DNA of 64,000 nt from Micromonospora echinaurantiaca (lineage in GTDB: Bacteria; Actinomycetota; Actinomycetes; Mycobacteriales; Micromonosporaceae): the NCBI RefSeq assembly GCF_900090235.1, contig NZ_LT607750.1, positions 694,501-758,500 of the forward strand, in the 5' to 3' direction. The notes beneath the pieces were generated by a model. That model did not search any database. It saw only the letters and a program-made list of their open reading frames with translations, and was not told where the DNA came from. Below, piece by piece: positions 63,600 to 64,000 of the stretch. The stretch's first letter is position 1. Each line of letters starts with the position of its first letter. A program made the position numbers and the translations under genes.

Positions 63600-64000
63600 G
63601 TGTCTGTCGAGGCGGTTCGGTTGCGGCGTCAGGGCGGGCTCGGAGCGCTCTACCTCGGCATCTTCGCCACCGTCTGGTTCAGCGTGCCGGCCGCCGAGCA
63701 GCCGCTGCGCGGCGTGCTGGTGGCCGGCAGCGTGGCGGCGCTGCTCACCGCGATCGGCGGCGGCATCGTCACGGCCCGGTCCCGGGGCGCCGACGCCGGG
63801 CCACGCGACCGCGCGGCGGACCGGCGCTACCTGCTGATCGTCGTGGCCGAGTTCGCCGCCGCCGCGCTCGGCGCGGTGGTGCTGGCCGCCGCCGGCTGGT
63901 CCGAGTTCACCCCGGCGCTGGTCTGCGCCGTGGTGGGGCTGCACTTCTTCCCGCTCGCCCCGCTGCTGGACGACCCGCTGCTGCGGCCGCTCGGCGTGGC
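63600..64000 (+). CDS. Membrane protein, 3' end outside the window
   Basis: The frame from GTG 63600 is open to the end of the window (about 133 residues). It has four hydrophobic segments: GALYLGIFATVWFSV, VLVAGSVAALLTAIGGG, LLIVVAEFAAAALGAVVLAAAG, and one near FTPALVCAVVGLHFFPLAPLL. A loop RSRGADAGPRDRAADRR lies between the second and third. GGGGGTGCC precedes the start. It does not look like an ABC-2 permease, so the exporter partner may lie beyond. I recognise no family. Confidence 0.7.
   Translation, partial: MSVEAVRLRRQGGLGALYLGIFATVWFSVPAAEQPLRGVLVAGSVAALLTAIGGGIVTARSRGADAGPRDRAADRRYLLIVVAEFAAAALGAVVLAAAGWSEFTPALVCAVVGLHFFPLAPLLDDPLLRPLGV

Overview
The window is a stretch of actinomycete chromosome, most likely from Micromonospora or another member of the Micromonosporaceae. 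The evidence is very high GC content, GC-ending codons, many GTG starts, an alternation of Shine-Dalgarno and leaderless starts, and conserved blocks: hemW / hrcA-dnaJ-rsmE, phoH-ybeY-corC-cda-era-recO-uppS, znuACB-arsR-zur, glyS, dusB, dgt and dnaG. I see no rRNA, tRNA, CRISPR array, insertion sequence or prophage. The assignment rests on gene content and order only.

Layout. 1-5.7 kb: end of an ABC sugar permease, a MOSC protein, a PhyH-type dioxygenase, a lytic-transglycosylase-like protein, an enoyl-CoA hydratase and hemW. 5.8-12.5 kb: a DUF4870 membrane protein, the CIRCE-controlled hrcA-dnaJ heat-shock pair, rsmE, an SDR, a HIT protein and a serine hydrolase. 12.6-20.8 kb: the RNA-maturation and envelope block (phoH, ybeY, CorC-like, a catalytically dead cytidine-deaminase-like protein, era), an acyltransferase, a DUF4097 lipoprotein, recO and uppS. 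20.8-27.8 kb: small proteins, a pirin, gnd, and a ykoE-ykoD-ykoC ECF transporter under a TPP riboswitch. 27.8-32.3 kb: an epoxide-hydrolase-like enzyme, a SIS protein, a DUF6328 protein and an acyl-CoA dehydrogenase. 32.3-33.0 kb is repeat-rich and non-coding. 33.0-38.4 kb: small membrane proteins and the zinc-uptake operon with its two regulators. 38.5-44.8 kb: glyS, three tandem Tat-exported paralogues, dusB and an exported C39-type peptidase. 44.8-46.2 kb is a 1.4 kb gene-free region with tandem promoter-like elements, palindromes and a G-rich tract. 46.2-64 kb: GH20 hexosaminidase, ppdK, a roadblock protein, a VOC protein, dgt, an iron-regulated siderophore-interacting protein, a BCCT transporter, a MerR-like fragment, dnaG, a TAXI-TRAP transporter and the start of a drug-type ABC exporter.

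How the genes work together. Most are housekeeping: translation and rRNA maturation (rsmE, ybeY, era, glyS, dusB), replication and repair (dnaG, recO, dgt), protein quality control (hrcA, dnaJ), cell-wall lipid carrier (uppS) and central metabolism (gnd, ppdK). Metal and cofactor supply is regulated locally by a Zur/Fur-like box before znuA, an IdeR/DtxR box before the siderophore-interacting protein, and a TPP riboswitch before ykoEDC.

The signals most worth following are: (1) four GGAAT-N18-GTT elements in tandem pointing at the C39-type peptidase; (2) the three-gene cassette of Tat-exported proteins sharing a PPTRxLDTR domain; (3) a palindrome with a TGAGTCAT core present in both large gene-free regions; (4) a recurrent leaderless layout, TANNNT followed by 6-7 bases and then the start codon; and (5) a 23-codon reading frame that links ykoD and ykoC through overlapping stop/start codons.
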